From positions 1,736,001 to 1,800,000 of the forward strand of contig NC_009922.1 in assembly GCF_000018325.1 (NCBI RefSeq): 64,000 nt of DNA, given 5' to 3'. Positions 49,115 through 57,169 of this stretch are shown piece after piece (the stretch's first letter is position 1; the number at the start of each line of letters is the position of its first letter). The translations under genes were made by a program, and so were the position numbers. A model generated the notes under the pieces. That model was given only the letters and a program-made list of their open reading frames with translations, ran no database searches and was not told the DNA's origin. Source of the DNA: Alkaliphilus oremlandii OhILAs. Lineage in GTDB: Bacteria > Bacillota > Clostridia > Peptostreptococcales > Natronincolaceae.

Positions 49115-49465
49115 CTATTTTTTATAAAGTTCGCGATCTTCTTTGATTAGTTTTTCTTCCCAAATCATTCTGAGCAAAGTTAAATCCTCTGTATAGTCTG
49201 TTTTAGTCTCATCTTTATCGTATTCCAAATTCTCCAGTATTTCTATTGTAAAATTCTCTTTACCATGTTCTCTCCATTCCTTTTGTAACTCTCTATTGGG
49301 ATGGTTGCCAGCTTCTAGCTTAAATCTACTGCCATTAATGGTTCCTTTTAAATCCTTCGTGGCTTCAATAAAACATTTATTATTAAAATGAGAACGAACG
49401 ATATAGATGCCCATTTCTGGTTTCATCATTCGATACTGTTCTTTTAACTCTTTTTTTCTATCCAC
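49115..49465 (-). CDS. GIY-YIG nuclease-like family protein
   Basis: A 116-residue protein with a diverged GIY-YIG core: MGIYIVRSHFNNKCFIEATK (GIY ... normally YIG/YVG, here CFIEAT), GSRFKLEAGNHPNRELQKEW and KENFTIEILENLEY. It matches the small stand-alone group of the family seen in Firmicutes. The altered second motif raises doubt about nuclease activity. It starts at a GTG three bases after the DUF6530 stop. Confidence 0.75.
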   Translation of the reverse strand: MDRKKELKEQYRMMKPEMGIYIVRSHFNNKCFIEATKDLKGTINGSRFKLEAGNHPNRELQKEWREHGKENFTIEILENLEYDKDETKTDYTEDLTLLRMIWEEKLIKEDRELYKK

Positions 49466-49468
49466 TGA

Positions 49469-49948
49469 CTAGTACCCCATTTCTTTCAATATCCTAGATA
49501 AAGTACGCAAACGTTCTCCAATCAGCTCGCTATCATCGCTCAGTGCTTGATTGAAAAGTTTAATATCTTCATCTATTTTATCGTTTTCAGTGCATACTGC
49601 TACTGTCATTGCATCTCCTTGTAACCCGATCCGATCGATGACAACATTATTCTCGTCGTACAGCTTTGGATATCGATAGGCGTCTTGGAAATGTAATTTA
49701 GTTCTACATACCAAAATTGCTAAATCTAAAACTCTATGAAGCGGTAACTCCTCTGATTGTCTCGACCATTTTTCTCCGGTATGTCGCCACACTTTAGCAG
49801 AAATGTCTACCTTCCCCCTATCATTCCATTGTGCTAAACCCAAAGAGATTCCTTGTGCATCTGTATTATAAGCGTATCTTCCATCTACATTTTTGTAGTT
49901 TTCTGATACAATCACTGGTTTATGTTTTAAATTCGTTGGTATCTTCAT
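49469..49948 (-). CDS. DUF6530 family protein
   Basis: A 159-residue soluble protein: KPVIVSENYKNVDGRYAYNT, GISLGLAQWNDRGKVDISAK, RQSEELPLHRVLDLAILVCR and GLQGDAMTVAVC. I recall this pattern as DUF6530, of unknown function, with a beta-rich core and helical C-terminus. It is the first gene of a small operon (DUF6530, GIY-YIG, DUF1653, perhaps rnz) behind a promoter with a 33-bp palindrome. Confidence 0.65.
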   Translation of the reverse strand: MKIPTNLKHKPVIVSENYKNVDGRYAYNTDAQGISLGLAQWNDRGKVDISAKVWRHTGEKWSRQSEELPLHRVLDLAILVCRTKLHFQDAYRYPKLYDENNVVIDRIGLQGDAMTVAVCTENDKIDEDIKLFNQALSDDSELIGERLRTLSRILKEMGY

Positions 49949-49970
49949 TACTTTCCCTCCATCGGACTTA

Positions 49971-50003
49971 TTAAATTAGTAATTTAGTAAATTACTAATT
50001 TAA
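49971..50003. promoter_or_regulatory. 33-bp perfect palindrome, operator candidate
   Basis: TTAAATTAGTAATTTA, one base, and its exact complement. It begins at the edge of the -10 box of the DUF6530 promoter, in the position of a repressor operator. The sequence has no match to an operator I know. Confidence 0.65.
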
Positions 50004-50031
50004 CTGTACACTGATTTATTTACTCTGTCAA
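50003..50031 (-). promoter_or_regulatory. Promoter of the DUF6530 operon
   Basis: TTGACA (50031-50026), 17-base spacer, TACAGT (50008-50003) on the minus strand. Confidence 0.6.
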
Positions 50032-50101
50032 TAAGATTTGCTAAATATTTGATTTTATTCATAGCTTATGTTATTTTTTAGGTCCATACTTCACATTGTT
50101 G

Positions 50102-50130
50102 TTGACAGGTGTATATACACCTGTTATTAT
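50102..50130 (+). promoter_or_regulatory. niaX-like promoter with a 20-bp palindromic operator
   Basis: TTGACA (50102-50107), a 17-base spacer and TATTAT (50125-50130). The perfect palindrome ACAGGTGTATATACACCTGT occupies 50105-50124, exactly the spacer. Repression by steric block is predicted. ACAGGTGT half-sites recall NiaR (niacin repressor) operators, but this is from memory. Confidence 0.75.
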
Positions 50131-50161
50131 AGTATCAAATACAAATTAGGAGGCTTTTATC

Positions 50162-50656
50162 TTGAATACAAAGAAATTATCCTTAACTGCTTTACTAACT
50201 TCATTATCTATTGTTATACCTTTTGCCGTTTTCTTTAAAGTAATTATTCCACCTTTTTCTGCCACACTCGGAGCCCATGTACCGATGTTCATCGCCATGC
50301 TTTTAGGACCCGAAGTAGCAATTATGGTGGGCCTTGGCTCTGCCCTCGGCTTCTTTCTAAATCTAGGGCCATTAATCGGCGCAAGAGCGTTGATGCATGT
50401 GTTTGTTGGACTTGCAGGTGCTAAGCTGATAAAAAAAGGTCTATCCTTTGGAAAGGTTTCTGTTATTACAGCACCATTACACGGGCTTCTTGAAGTTTTG
50501 GTCATCCTACCCTTCATAGATTTTAACGCATATAATTTATTTATTATTACAGGAGTTGGTACAATGCTGCACCACGGTGCGGATGCCTTTATTTCCTATG
50601 TTTTAATCAATGTCCTTCAAAAATCAACATCAGTTAATCTTTCAGGCAATCATTAA
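50162..50656 (+). CDS. niaX: ECF-type vitamin transporter S component, NiaX-like
   Basis: A 164-residue protein with five to six membrane segments, read from TTG at 50162 with AGGAGG 8 bases upstream. The segment FSATLGAHVPMFIAMLLGPE matches the niacin-specific ECF component NiaX in pattern. It binds substrate and works with the shared EcfAA'T module encoded elsewhere. The palindromic promoter supports vitamin-responsive control. Substrate niacin is inferred from motif and operator; another vitamin is possible. Confidence 0.68.
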   Translation: MNTKKLSLTALLTSLSIVIPFAVFFKVIIPPFSATLGAHVPMFIAMLLGPEVAIMVGLGSALGFFLNLGPLIGARALMHVFVGLAGAKLIKKGLSFGKVSVITAPLHGLLEVLVILPFIDFNAYNLFIITGVGTMLHHGADAFISYVLINVLQKSTSVNLSGNH

Positions 50657-50688
50657 CTTGAACGTATGAATCTGAATATCATAAGAAG

Positions 50689-50714
50689 CTCTCGCTGAAT
50701 CGCGAGAGTTTTTG
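50689..50714 (+). terminator. Terminator after niaX-like gene
   Basis: GCTCTCGC and GCGAGAG pair and are followed by TTTTT. Confidence 0.85.
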
Positions 50715-50770
50715 ATTTTTATAGAATCATGGTATAATATATTCTGTATATAAAGAAAAGGAGGTTGAGT

Positions 50771-52033
50771 ATGGCACCTTTAGCTGACAGAGTACGTCCT
50801 ACTAAACTTGAAGACATCGTTGGACAAAAACATATTTTAGGTTCTGGCAAATTATTGAATCGAATACTGGAATCTAAAGCAATCCCGAACATGATTTTTT
50901 ATGGACCATCGGGCACAGGTAAAACCACAGTTGCCAACATCATCGCACAATCCTCTAATAAGAAGTTTTATAAAATCAATGGCACCAATGCTAATATCGA
51001 AGACATCAAACGTGTGATCGCTCAAATCGGAACACTCCATACAATGAATGGCATTCTGCTATACATAGACGAGCTTCATTATTTAAATAAAAGACAGCAA
51101 CAATCCATTCTTGAATATATTGAAAATGGCGATATTATCCTGATTGGAAGCACCACGGAAAATGTTAATTTTTCTATATTTAATGCTTTACTCAGCAGGT
51201 GCACCATCATGGAATTTAAACCGCTATCCATTGAGGATTTAATTTTTGGACTGAAAAAGGTAATATCTTCCGAGGAACATCGATTAAATATTAAAATTTC
51301 CTATGAAGAAGAGGCTTTACATTATATTGCAGAGGTCTCTAACGGCGATTTAAGAAGGTCATTAAACACCTTAGAGTTAATTATCAATACCTATGCAATC
51401 TATAACCCTCAAGTCATTGATATCGATATACCGAAAGCGGTGGAATGTTCTCAAAGTAAGATTGCAAATTATGATCGAGATGGGGATGCCCATTATAATT
51501 TACTGAGTTTTTTTCAAAAAAGCATTCGAGGCTCCGATGAACAAGCCAGTATACATGCTCTGGCAAGGCTGATTAAAGCTGGAGATTTAACGTCTATTTG
51601 TAGGCGTCTTTTAGTCATTGCTGCTGAAGACATCGGTCTTGCCTATCCTCAGGCTATTACCATTGTAAAAGCTTGTACCGATTCTGCCCTACAGTTAGGA
51701 CTTCCAGAAGCTAGAATTCCTTTGGCAGAGGCTACAATTCTCCTGGCATCTTTGCCCAAGTCCAATTCTGCATATCATGCGATCAGTGCGGCACTCAATG
51801 ACTTAGACAGACTTGATGTAGGACATGTCCCTTACCATCTGTGCGATACAAATTCAAATGCTTCTATTAAAAATAAATCGGAATATTTATACCCTCACGA
51901 TTATCCGAATCATTACGTAGAGCAGCAATACATGCCGGATAATATTAAGCATAAGGTTTATTATGTTCATGGTAATAATAAATTTGAGCAATCTATGAAA
52001 ACTTATTGGGATAAAATAAAAAAGCATCTATAG
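50771..52033 (+). CDS. rarA: Replication-associated recombination ATPase RarA (MgsA)
   Basis: A 420-residue clamp-loader-like AAA+ protein acting at stalled forks. It has PLADRVRPTKLEDIVGQKHI at the N-terminus, Walker A GPSGTGKTTVANII (about 47), Walker B LLYIDELHYLNK, sensor 1 IGSTTENV, and the C-terminal tetramer domain with YDRDGDAHYNLLSFFQKSIR and AAEDIGLAYPQA. MAPLADR is preferred as start because AAAGGAGGTTGAGT precedes it. It stands alone. Confidence 0.93.
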   Translation: MAPLADRVRPTKLEDIVGQKHILGSGKLLNRILESKAIPNMIFYGPSGTGKTTVANIIAQSSNKKFYKINGTNANIEDIKRVIAQIGTLHTMNGILLYIDELHYLNKRQQQSILEYIENGDIILIGSTTENVNFSIFNALLSRCTIMEFKPLSIEDLIFGLKKVISSEEHRLNIKISYEEEALHYIAEVSNGDLRRSLNTLELIINTYAIYNPQVIDIDIPKAVECSQSKIANYDRDGDAHYNLLSFFQKSIRGSDEQASIHALARLIKAGDLTSICRRLLVIAAEDIGLAYPQAITIVKACTDSALQLGLPEARIPLAEATILLASLPKSNSAYHAISAALNDLDRLDVGHVPYHLCDTNSNASIKNKSEYLYPHDYPNHYVEQQYMPDNIKHKVYYVHGNNKFEQSMKTYWDKIKKHL

Positions 52034-52129
52034 AAGCCTTATCTTATAAAGAAGATTTTTTGGAAAGTCGTTTACAGTAAAGCTCTTTTTTGAAGATATA
52101 TTGCAAGTAGAACTTTCCTATTGGTTACA

Positions 52130-52164
52130 AAAAATAGGCTATTGATTTCAATAGCCTATTTTTT
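52130..52164. terminator. Bidirectional terminator between rarA and coat-like gene B
   Basis: AAAAAATAGGCTATTG and CAATAGCCTATTTTTT pair almost perfectly, with T runs on both strands. Confidence 0.85.
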
Positions 52165-52198
52165 ATTTCATAAAAATTGTTCACTTTCTTACGATGAC

Positions 52199-53122
52199 TT
52201 AGTATGTCTCTCCTTCTCGAAGTTCAATAAATGGTATGTTCACTTGTGGTGGGAATAATGGTGGGAAGTCTGGACAAATTTGTCTTGGGCTAACGTTTTG
52301 TTCGCAGAAACCAGTACTTAATACGCATAATTGCACTGGAACCTTAATCTTCTTCTCACAAGTAATACACAATGCAATGATTAAGTTTACAAGAACTTCT
52401 CCAGTTGCTGGGTTAAATATAATGTCTCTAGATATGCTTTGAGTTGCTAATCTAGGAGCGAATGATATATTACAGAATTCTGTAAACTGAGGTAGGAATG
52501 CGGAATCAAATACAGAAGGCATACATAACTCAAAGAAGTTTGTTACTGTTTGATTTACTGGTACCCTTCCTCTAAGTGTTGTACTTTGTGTATTTCCTTG
52601 ATTATCAATAAAATCAACATCCAACTCTACTGCAACAGTACCTGTAATTAAAATTTCCTGTGAACCAAAAATCGGTGTTCCTCTCGTTATTTCATCACAC
52701 TCAGAAGTATCTGCATAAATCAGGTATTGAAGTAATCCAGCAGGACCTGGAACAACAACTGGATCTCCATTTGCTTCTGTAACAAATTGAGCTCCTGATA
52801 GGGTCGTTGTCGGTGTAATGGTTAAGTTTCTAGGATCATTGATATTATCAGGATTAAAGAATTTTTTAGCTCTAAGACCTCTTACTCTTATAATCCTAGA
52901 TTTTGGACCGCATCTAGATGTTGGAAGGGTTCCAAATGGCACTCTATTTCCAGCTTGTAATCCTTGTAGATTAAATGTTGCTGCATCATATACCTTATCT
53001 ACAAATATACATTCACCAACGACGTCATCTAGGCAACCGTCAAAAAAGCAACCTGTATTAGCAATACAGCATGGTTCATCTATTTGTAGTACTCCATTAT
53101 TTAATTCTTCATTATTTGCCAT
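52199..53122 (-). CDS. Coat-like protein B, cysteine-containing, paralogue-like to 37703
   Basis: A 307-residue protein without signal peptide; MANNEELNNG follows AAAGGAGTGAAAATA. It has an N-terminal Cys-rich part (EPCCIANTGCFFDGCLDD), CIFVDKVYDAATFNLQG, a beta-rich middle (SQEILITGTVAVELDVDFID, LRGRVPVNQTV), CITCEKKIKVPVQLCV and an end CPDFPPLFPPQ. The VDKVY motif and the PDFPP.FPPQ tail are shared with 37703-38338. A very good sigma-K promoter lies upstream, so expression in the mother cell late in sporulation and a coat or exosporium role are likely. The family name is uncertain. Confidence 0.6.
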   Translation of the reverse strand: MANNEELNNGVLQIDEPCCIANTGCFFDGCLDDVVGECIFVDKVYDAATFNLQGLQAGNRVPFGTLPTSRCGPKSRIIRVRGLRAKKFFNPDNINDPRNLTITPTTTLSGAQFVTEANGDPVVVPGPAGLLQYLIYADTSECDEITRGTPIFGSQEILITGTVAVELDVDFIDNQGNTQSTTLRGRVPVNQTVTNFFELCMPSVFDSAFLPQFTEFCNISFAPRLATQSISRDIIFNPATGEVLVNLIIALCITCEKKIKVPVQLCVLSTGFCEQNVSPRQICPDFPPLFPPQVNIPFIELREGETY

Positions 53123-53186
53123 TATTTTCACTCCTTTTATTTTTTATTCATAAGAATAAATAAAACTTTTAAATTCCTACTTACTG

Positions 53187-53214
53187 TAGAATATGTATTT
53201 AGGTCTATTAAGGT
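53187..53214 (-). promoter_or_regulatory. Sigma-K-type promoter of coat-like gene B
   Basis: On the minus strand AC (53214-53213), 17 bases, CATATTCTA (53195-53187), an exact match to the sigma-K pattern AC-N17-CATANNNTA. The ATG at 53122 would lie about 58 bases from the start of transcription. Confidence 0.7.
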
Positions 53215-53346
53215 GCTAGTAAACAGTAATTTTTATTATCATTTTGCATATATTTAAATAAGAAAATCATCTAGAAATATTCTTATGGGTTATAAAAAAT
53301 ACTTTTCTATATATTTTTCAAATCTTAATTTTAAGGAAGTGATATT

Positions 53347-54405
53347 ATGGCATTTGTGGCTGGGTATGAATTTATTATTCAAAATGACCTGGGTATACTT
53401 TTTAATTTCTATTTAAACGAAAAAAAATGCATCGAATACATCGCATCGGATAAAAAAGGCATATGGAAGGATAAGAACGTGGTTCTCGAAGAACCCGCAA
53501 ATAATTTCTGTGTAGAAGTCCACGGTACTACCCTACACCTGCTTAGTTTTCATGAAAATGGAGCCCTATATTACAGTAAATTTGAGGATGGGCTTTGGCA
53601 AAGTCATTTAATTGCAGAATATCCAGTGACACGCCAGAAGGTCCTATACCCTACACTGAAACTGATCGATCATCAAATCCACATATTTTACTATTTAATC
53701 GATACAGAACATAAAAGAAAAGCCTATTTATTGCATATGCACTTTCACAATAACAAATATCACAATAATCACGTTACTACAATATCTTCTAATTCCTATT
53801 TCAATAGCTTTAAAGTATTCCCTACAAAGGATTCTATTTTTATATTGTATAGTTCTCTGGTCCATGAATTCGAGCAGATATTCATTTCAAAACTTAATTT
53901 ACATAGTGGAAAGTGGAACAACCCAATATGTATCACAGAATCTAAAGATAAAAAAATATATATCGATGGCTTATTGGACCATGATCATAAATTCCATATC
54001 CTATGGAGTAAGTATGATGATGAGTATTTGGTAGTTCAGTATCTAAACTTAAGTCTAGATACATTGAGTGGAGATTTGGATGCTCCAAAGCCAATCTCTT
54101 TGTCTTCAAAATCTAGCTGTTCCTTTCCAACCTTAGTTTATTACCAGAAAGCGTTGTGGGCTATTTGGGTGGAGATGAACAAGATCATATCCAGCTACAC
54201 CTTGGATAATGGACGAACTTGGTCTAAATATTTTATCCATGAAGATACCAGAAAGTTTGATTTTAAACGTTATCGATATAGTTCCAGTAAAAAACAAGAA
54301 GAAAATCATATTCTATGTGACTTCGTCTTTGGTAGTTTATATCCCGATATACAGTTTTTAGGCTTTGGAGGTGAAACTCGTGATGACATACCGACAGATC
54401 AATAG
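53347..54405 (+). CDS. Beta-propeller (BNR/Asp-box-like) protein 2
   Basis: A 352-residue protein without signal peptide, ATG after AAGGAAGTGATATT, the same leader motif as the gene at 38466. Blade-like repeats include LHLLSFHENGALYYSKFEDG, FHILWSKYDDEYLVVQYLNL and an Asp-box-like TLDNGRTW near 300. It corresponds to the first 350 residues of 38466-39938; the coiled-coil part is encoded by the next gene, whose start overlaps this gene by about 23 bases. It is divergent from coat-like gene B. The function is unknown; glycan or surface binding is a guess. Confidence 0.58.
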   Translation: MAFVAGYEFIIQNDLGILFNFYLNEKKCIEYIASDKKGIWKDKNVVLEEPANNFCVEVHGTTLHLLSFHENGALYYSKFEDGLWQSHLIAEYPVTRQKVLYPTLKLIDHQIHIFYYLIDTEHKRKAYLLHMHFHNNKYHNNHVTTISSNSYFNSFKVFPTKDSIFILYSSLVHEFEQIFISKLNLHSGKWNNPICITESKDKKIYIDGLLDHDHKFHILWSKYDDEYLVVQYLNLSLDTLSGDLDAPKPISLSSKSSCSFPTLVYYQKALWAIWVEMNKIISSYTLDNGRTWSKYFIHEDTRKFDFKRYRYSSSKKQEENHILCDFVFGSLYPDIQFLGFGGETRDDIPTDQ

Positions 54406-54790
54406 CACATTCATACCGAAATCCTCAGATATCCCTCAAGTTTTAGATTCCGCAGTCACTTTAGAAGATAATCTAGCCTTGATTGAAGAAAATGATGCTC
54501 TAATATCTAAAGTAAAAACCTACGAAAGTAAAATAAATGAATTAGAAGAAATGATTAATTCAAAAGACGAAAAAATCAACGCTTATAGTTCCGTGATTAC
54601 TGCCTTGGAAGAGGAAATTAAAGAATTGAAAGAAGCTGAAAGTCAAAACGATTTTTTAAATGTGGATGTATTGAATGTTGAACTTTTAAAACTAAAAGAG
54701 CAAAATCTTCAGCTACAAACTGAACTTACCTCTCAGAAGGAGCATGCACAGTTGCTGCATATCTTAATGCTAGTACTGGTGATCGTATAG
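54383..54790 (+). CDS. Coiled-coil protein, split C-terminal half of the propeller module
   Basis: A 135-residue protein; ATG at 54383 (MTYRQINSTF) is chosen because GGAGGTG lies 9 bases upstream, within the end of the propeller gene. Heptads run from about 35 to 120 (LALIEENDALISKVKTYESK, VITALEEEIKELKEAE, LKLKEQNLQLQTELTSQKE) and the chain ends hydrophobic (LLHILMLVLVIV). Overlap with the propeller gene means coupled translation. In the paralogous locus the same two parts are one protein, so they probably form a complex here. Confidence 0.6.
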   Translation: MTYRQINSTFIPKSSDIPQVLDSAVTLEDNLALIEENDALISKVKTYESKINELEEMINSKDEKINAYSSVITALEEEIKELKEAESQNDFLNVDVLNVELLKLKEQNLQLQTELTSQKEHAQLLHILMLVLVIV

Positions 54791-54807
54791 TTAAAAAACA
54801 TTAAATA

Positions 54808-54860
54808 AAAACTGAAATATAGCCATTCCTTATAGAGCATGGCTATATTTCAGTTTTTTA
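54808..54860. terminator. Bidirectional terminator
   Basis: AAACTGAAATATAGCCAT and ATGGCTATATTTCAGTTT pair around a short loop with T runs on both strands, between the coiled-coil gene and the GNAT gene. Confidence 0.85.
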
Positions 54861-54891
54861 TTTCAACACTTGAACTTTTATTTTTTATATA

Positions 54892-55965
54892 TTATGAATT
54901 GTTTTTTCTCAACCAATTGATTGAATCTAAGATATCCTTCTCTTTATAAAGACTTTGATTTTTATTCATATACTTGCAAATAGCGACTACCATCTTGTCA
55001 TTTTCAGGTAAACCTTTGCTTAAGAGACCTTTCAAAATGAATAAAATTTTTTCGATATATGGATCATCATATAGATGCTCTTTTTCTACAAGGAGGGTAA
55101 TAAAGTTATATTGAGCAGTATGAATGTTTTTATCTTCTTTTACATACATCGCTATCCGTTTTTCATCTTTATTTAAAATACTATAGATTTCTATAGCTTC
55201 TTTTTTTGACTCCCATCGCTTGAGCATAAAATTTGTCGGTTCTGTTCTTGCTACAGGAAGGAAGTTTTGTACATCCTCCAGCATACACTTTTCTATTGTA
55301 AATAAGTTCAGATCTATTTGCTCATTCTTTAGTCCATCGATCTGGATGATATCGGTGGAATTCAGTCCATTGAACCCCATCTCTCTAAAGTGTTCAAATC
55401 CTAAATTAGACCCTTCAAGAACAACATCAATACTATAGCATTGATTTTTTCTTCCAACTGATTGTATAAAACCCATGATGTATTTTGTATTCCTATGATT
55501 TTGGTATTCTTTATATAAGTAAAAACCAAAAATATAAACGTATTTTCCATAGGGAGCATCTTCCTCATTAATGGTCATTCCCACATATCCCACGATATTT
55601 GCACCATCTAGAATGAGGTAAAAGTGGTCCGTATCATATAAACTCTGTTGATTGTAATACAAAATAATTTTATCTAGCTCCTCCGGTAGCTTTTTTTTAT
55701 ATAAGTTCAGCGGTATTATCATTATTTTATCTTTTATATCCTTCTTTATCGTATTCAATTCGATTTCGTCTAAATCCACCAATATTTTCTCTAGGGGTTT
55801 TCTGATCTTCTCTTCTATATAATTTCTATCGATTCGTTTCTTACCGCTACTTTCTTCTATCATCATGGATACATATCTCTGCATATCTAGTTTATGTAAG
55901 ATGGATTCACTTTTTAAAATTTCATAAGCCTCGTCATTGATTGTAACTTCTATGTTTTTTGCCAT
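54892..55965 (-). CDS. GNAT-like protein with N-terminal ribbon-helix-helix-like segment
   Basis: A 357-residue protein. Residues 1-45 (AKNIEVTINDEAYEILKSES, LDMQRYVSMMIEESSGKKR) resemble a ribbon-helix-helix/antitoxin-type DNA-binding start. Residues about 110-220 look like a GNAT acetyltransferase fold (HFYLILDGANIVGYVGMTIN, YIFGFYLYKEYQNHRNTKYI, FEHFREMGFNGL). The C-terminal 130 residues are helical and unrecognised. The acetyl-CoA loop (Q/R-x-x-G-x-G/A) is degenerate, so activity is uncertain. It stands alone between convergent units. The function is unknown. Confidence 0.5.
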   Translation of the reverse strand: MAKNIEVTINDEAYEILKSESILHKLDMQRYVSMMIEESSGKKRIDRNYIEEKIRKPLEKILVDLDEIELNTIKKDIKDKIMIIPLNLYKKKLPEELDKIILYYNQQSLYDTDHFYLILDGANIVGYVGMTINEEDAPYGKYVYIFGFYLYKEYQNHRNTKYIMGFIQSVGRKNQCYSIDVVLEGSNLGFEHFREMGFNGLNSTDIIQIDGLKNEQIDLNLFTIEKCMLEDVQNFLPVARTEPTNFMLKRWESKKEAIEIYSILNKDEKRIAMYVKEDKNIHTAQYNFITLLVEKEHLYDDPYIEKILFILKGLLSKGLPENDKMVVAICKYMNKNQSLYKEKDILDSINWLRKNNS

Positions 55966-56047
55966 ATAATTTCCCTCCCCTAGTACATCATATTTTAAGG
56001 ATTAGGAGATTATTACAGTAGGGGATTGGATTTTTCACCAACAAAAA

Positions 56048-56081
56048 AACATGAGAATTTCTTTAAAGAATATTCCCATGT
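56048..56081 (-). terminator. Terminator of the ornithine operon
   Basis: ACATGGGAATATTC and GAAATTCTCATGT pair on the minus strand, followed by TTTTTTT, 13 bases after the orr stop. Confidence 0.8.
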
Positions 56082-56093
56082 CTCTATAGAGCT

Positions 56094-57158
56094 TTAGTCT
56101 ATCATATTTTTATGTATATACTCACTAGTTATTAGAGCGAGCATCGCTCCATAGCCCACGTTAAATCTAATTTCATCTCCCACTTTGTATTCTCTGTCAC
56201 AATGAGTAATATCAATGATGAGATGGTCACTACTAGCACCGAGAACATCGATGTTTTTATCTACAGGCTCAATGGAAGCACCTGCTGTATCCTGTCTTCC
56301 AACTGCTAAAATCGCCCTTTTCATGATACCTTTATCTTCAAATACTGGAATATTCCAAAAAGCATCTCTGCCGATTGTGCCGATTGGATGAGACGGTTTA
56401 TCTTTAATTTCTATTATTTCTGCCACCAGTTGGAATACATCATGATGTGTATTTTCAATAAGTTCTCCATATGCTGCTTCCCGCCCTAGTAACAATGTTT
56501 CTCCTAAGCGTAAATTATTAATTTTTTTAGGAATCCGATCTTGTTCTAGTAAATGGAAGGAGCTAGAGTTTCCGCCACTGATAATTTCCAGTTTTGTATC
56601 TAAGACTTTCTCGATCTTTTCTCCGTACTCAACTAATTTACCTAAATTTGTTTCGTCAGGTATTACACCACCGTAGCAAGTTAAGTTTGTTCCGACGCCG
56701 ATTACCTTAATATTTTGTAATTTTTTCATTTTTAGCAATGCATCTTCAAGTTCAACTTCGTCAAAAAAACCTTCTCTTAAATCACCTAAGTCTACCATAA
56801 TAATGATCTTATGGATTTTTCCAAGTTTTTCAGCAGCATTGTTTAGTGCAACGATGGTCTCTAACTCTGAATTTAAACTGATATCTGCATATGCTACTGT
56901 TTCTTCTACTTGACTGGTCATAGGAAGTCTCAGCATTATTTTTTCTATGGATATATCCTTTAGTTTTTTTAGGTTTTCTATTCTTGAATCTGCTAAATAC
57001 CTTGCGCCACCATCTACATATGCCTGTGCAATTTCTGAAATACCTGAAAATCCTTTTGTTACCGCCGCAACTTCTATCCCTTTTTCTTTACATAGATCGG
57101 TAATGATCTTTGTATTATGTTTAAGTTTACTTAAATGAATATCTATTCTTGGATTCAT
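56094..57158 (-). CDS. orr: Ornithine racemase (PLP-dependent, alanine racemase family)
   Basis: A 354-residue PLP enzyme. The PLP lysine is in VAAVTKGFSGI (about 35), the phosphate-binding region in ISGGNSSSFHLL (about 200) and RLGETLLLGREAAYG (about 225). It converts L-ornithine to D-ornithine, the substrate of OraSE. Position as last gene of the ord-ort-ora operon and family match support ornithine over alanine as substrate; the specificity is inferred from context. AGGAGG precedes the ATG. Confidence 0.88.
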   Translation of the reverse strand: MNPRIDIHLSKLKHNTKIITDLCKEKGIEVAAVTKGFSGISEIAQAYVDGGARYLADSRIENLKKLKDISIEKIMLRLPMTSQVEETVAYADISLNSELETIVALNNAAEKLGKIHKIIIMVDLGDLREGFFDEVELEDALLKMKKLQNIKVIGVGTNLTCYGGVIPDETNLGKLVEYGEKIEKVLDTKLEIISGGNSSSFHLLEQDRIPKKINNLRLGETLLLGREAAYGELIENTHHDVFQLVAEIIEIKDKPSHPIGTIGRDAFWNIPVFEDKGIMKRAILAVGRQDTAGASIEPVDKNIDVLGASSDHLIIDITHCDREYKVGDEIRFNVGYGAMLALITSEYIHKNMID

Positions 57159-57169
57159 ACAACTTCCTC

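Noticed and set aside
53153..53340. Sigma-K promoter for propeller gene 2
   Set aside because: CATATATTTA near 53247 misses the consensus and lies too far upstream.
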